A DNA stretch of 21,492 bases from assembly GCA_026386995.1 (NCBI GenBank), contig JAPLMO010000056.1, positions 1-21,492 of the forward strand. The letters are read 5' to 3'. The notes under the pieces are model-generated. The model did no database searches and was not told the origin of the DNA. It saw only the letters and a program-made list of their open reading frames with translations. A program made the position numbers and the translations under genes. This document shows, one piece after another, positions 20,812-21,492 of the stretch. This stretch comes from Planctomycetota bacterium. GTDB lineage: Bacteria > Planctomycetota > Phycisphaerae > FEN-1346. Position 1 is the first letter of the stretch; every line of letters starts with the position of its first letter.

Positions 20812-21492
20812 TCAGCCGGCTGAATGGATGGGATAGCCCAGCCAGGATTCCGCCGCCTCCAGGATGCCCTCGACGAACGTGGGGTGCGGATGGATCGTCA
20901 GCGCGAGTTCCTCAACGGTCAGTTCGTTGCGCATCGCCAGCGCGACCTCCTGGATCACGTCGGTGGCATGCTGGCCGATGACGACCGCGCCGAGGATTTC
21001 GCCCAGCGCCTCGTCGGCGATAACCTTCACCTGCCCCTCGGTGTCGCCGTACGCACGGGCCATGCCGCTGCCCTGGTAGAAGAACCGGGCCACGCGGACC
21101 TTCTTGCCGCTCTTGGCGGCCTCGGCCTCCGACATGCCCACGGCGGCCACTTCCGGGTGCGTGTACACGCCCACCGGCACAACGGTGCGCGGGTCGCGGG
21201 CCGCACGGCCTGTGGCATTCTCGGCCGCCACGACGCCCATGCGGCTGGCCAGATGCGCGTACTGCCGCGTCTCGGCGCAGTCGCCGATGGCGTAGAGACC
21301 ATCGACGCTGGTGCGGCAGCGATCATCGACCTTGATGACCTTGCCTTCGAGTTTCACGCCGGCGGCCTCAAGGCCGATGCCGTCGACGTTGGGCGTGCGT
21401 CCGACCGCCGCCAGGGCGTTTGCGGCCTGGATATTTTCGCAGCCTTAAAGTTGGGCCACGATACCGCCCTTGCCGGCCTTCATGCCGTCGAT
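20812..21492 (-). pseudogene. lpd: Dihydrolipoamide dehydrogenase, C-terminal part, interrupted by an in-frame TAA (partial)
   Basis: From the window edge the minus strand reads IDGMKAGKGGIVAQL, then TAA (21445-21447), then GCENIQAANALAAVGRTPNV and on in the same frame without gaps. NAL-AAVGRTPN, LYAIGDCAE, YTHPEVAAVG and the C-terminal HPHPTFVEGI (active-site His-Glu pair) are classic Lpd/E3 elements of the FAD-disulfide oxidoreductases. E3 reoxidises lipoamide in 2-oxoacid dehydrogenase and glycine-cleavage complexes. A single G-to-T change of a GAA codon would explain the stop, since related proteins often have Glu-Gly there. The first in-frame ATG after it (21355-21357) would leave only the C-terminal 181 residues, without the FAD domain. 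The N-terminal half is outside the window. Confidence 0.8.

Overview
The window looks like a piece of a GC-rich Planctomycetota chromosome, probably a Phycisphaerae-type lineage. This is an inference from several traits seen together: two secreted proteins with PEP-CTERM anchors, a lipoprotein that appears to combine a TIGR03067-like domain with carboxypeptidase-regulatory-like repeats, an ECF sigma factor overlapping a large membrane protein with a cytoplasmic N-terminus, a lone pseudopilin-like protein, and intergenic regions packed with long palindromes. Apart from three leftmost genes and one doubtful ORF, every gene is on the minus strand. No tRNA, rRNA, CRISPR array, transposase or phage gene was seen.

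Layout. 1-1120 (+): the Ala/Pro-rich tail of an unknown protein, a 59-aa SAP/Rho-N-like protein and a 215-aa protein with a likely Cys4 metal site. 1181-3401 (-): nadB (L-aspartate oxidase) followed by a CYTH/CyaB-type gene. 3615-5312 (-): TIGR03067-like lipoprotein. 5548-5672: decayed relic of a fumarylacetoacetate hydrolase (FAH) family gene whose intact relative lies at 8536-9327. 5705-8186 (-): ECF sigma factor and a putative anti-sigma/three-repeat membrane protein, overlapping by 11 nt. 9519-12356 (-): 945-aa secreted protein with NEW3-like and CBM9-like C-terminal domains. 12492-12989 (-): prepilin. 12990-14023: about 1 kb with no convincing gene, full of inverted and direct repeats. 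14400-16630 (-): two PEP-CTERM proteins (a beta-propeller and an FGE/SUMF1-fold protein), each preceded by the same terminator-like leader hairpin. 17139-21492 (-): lpd - lipB - lipA - lipoyl-domain protein - tmk - holB, a tightly packed operon ending at two hairpins with U-tracts.

The most notable signals are in the lipoate operon. The lipA reading frame is open but lacks the whole radical-SAM core, including the CxxxCxxC cluster motif. It also carries about 40 extra codons made by a palindromic repeat element. lpd has an in-frame TAA. lipB, the lipoyl domain, tmk and holB look intact. The element in lipA belongs to a family of paired-hairpin elements with terminal inverted repeats. Four further copies lie between genes in this window. 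This recalls the in-frame palindromic elements of Rickettsia, but the sequence and host are different.
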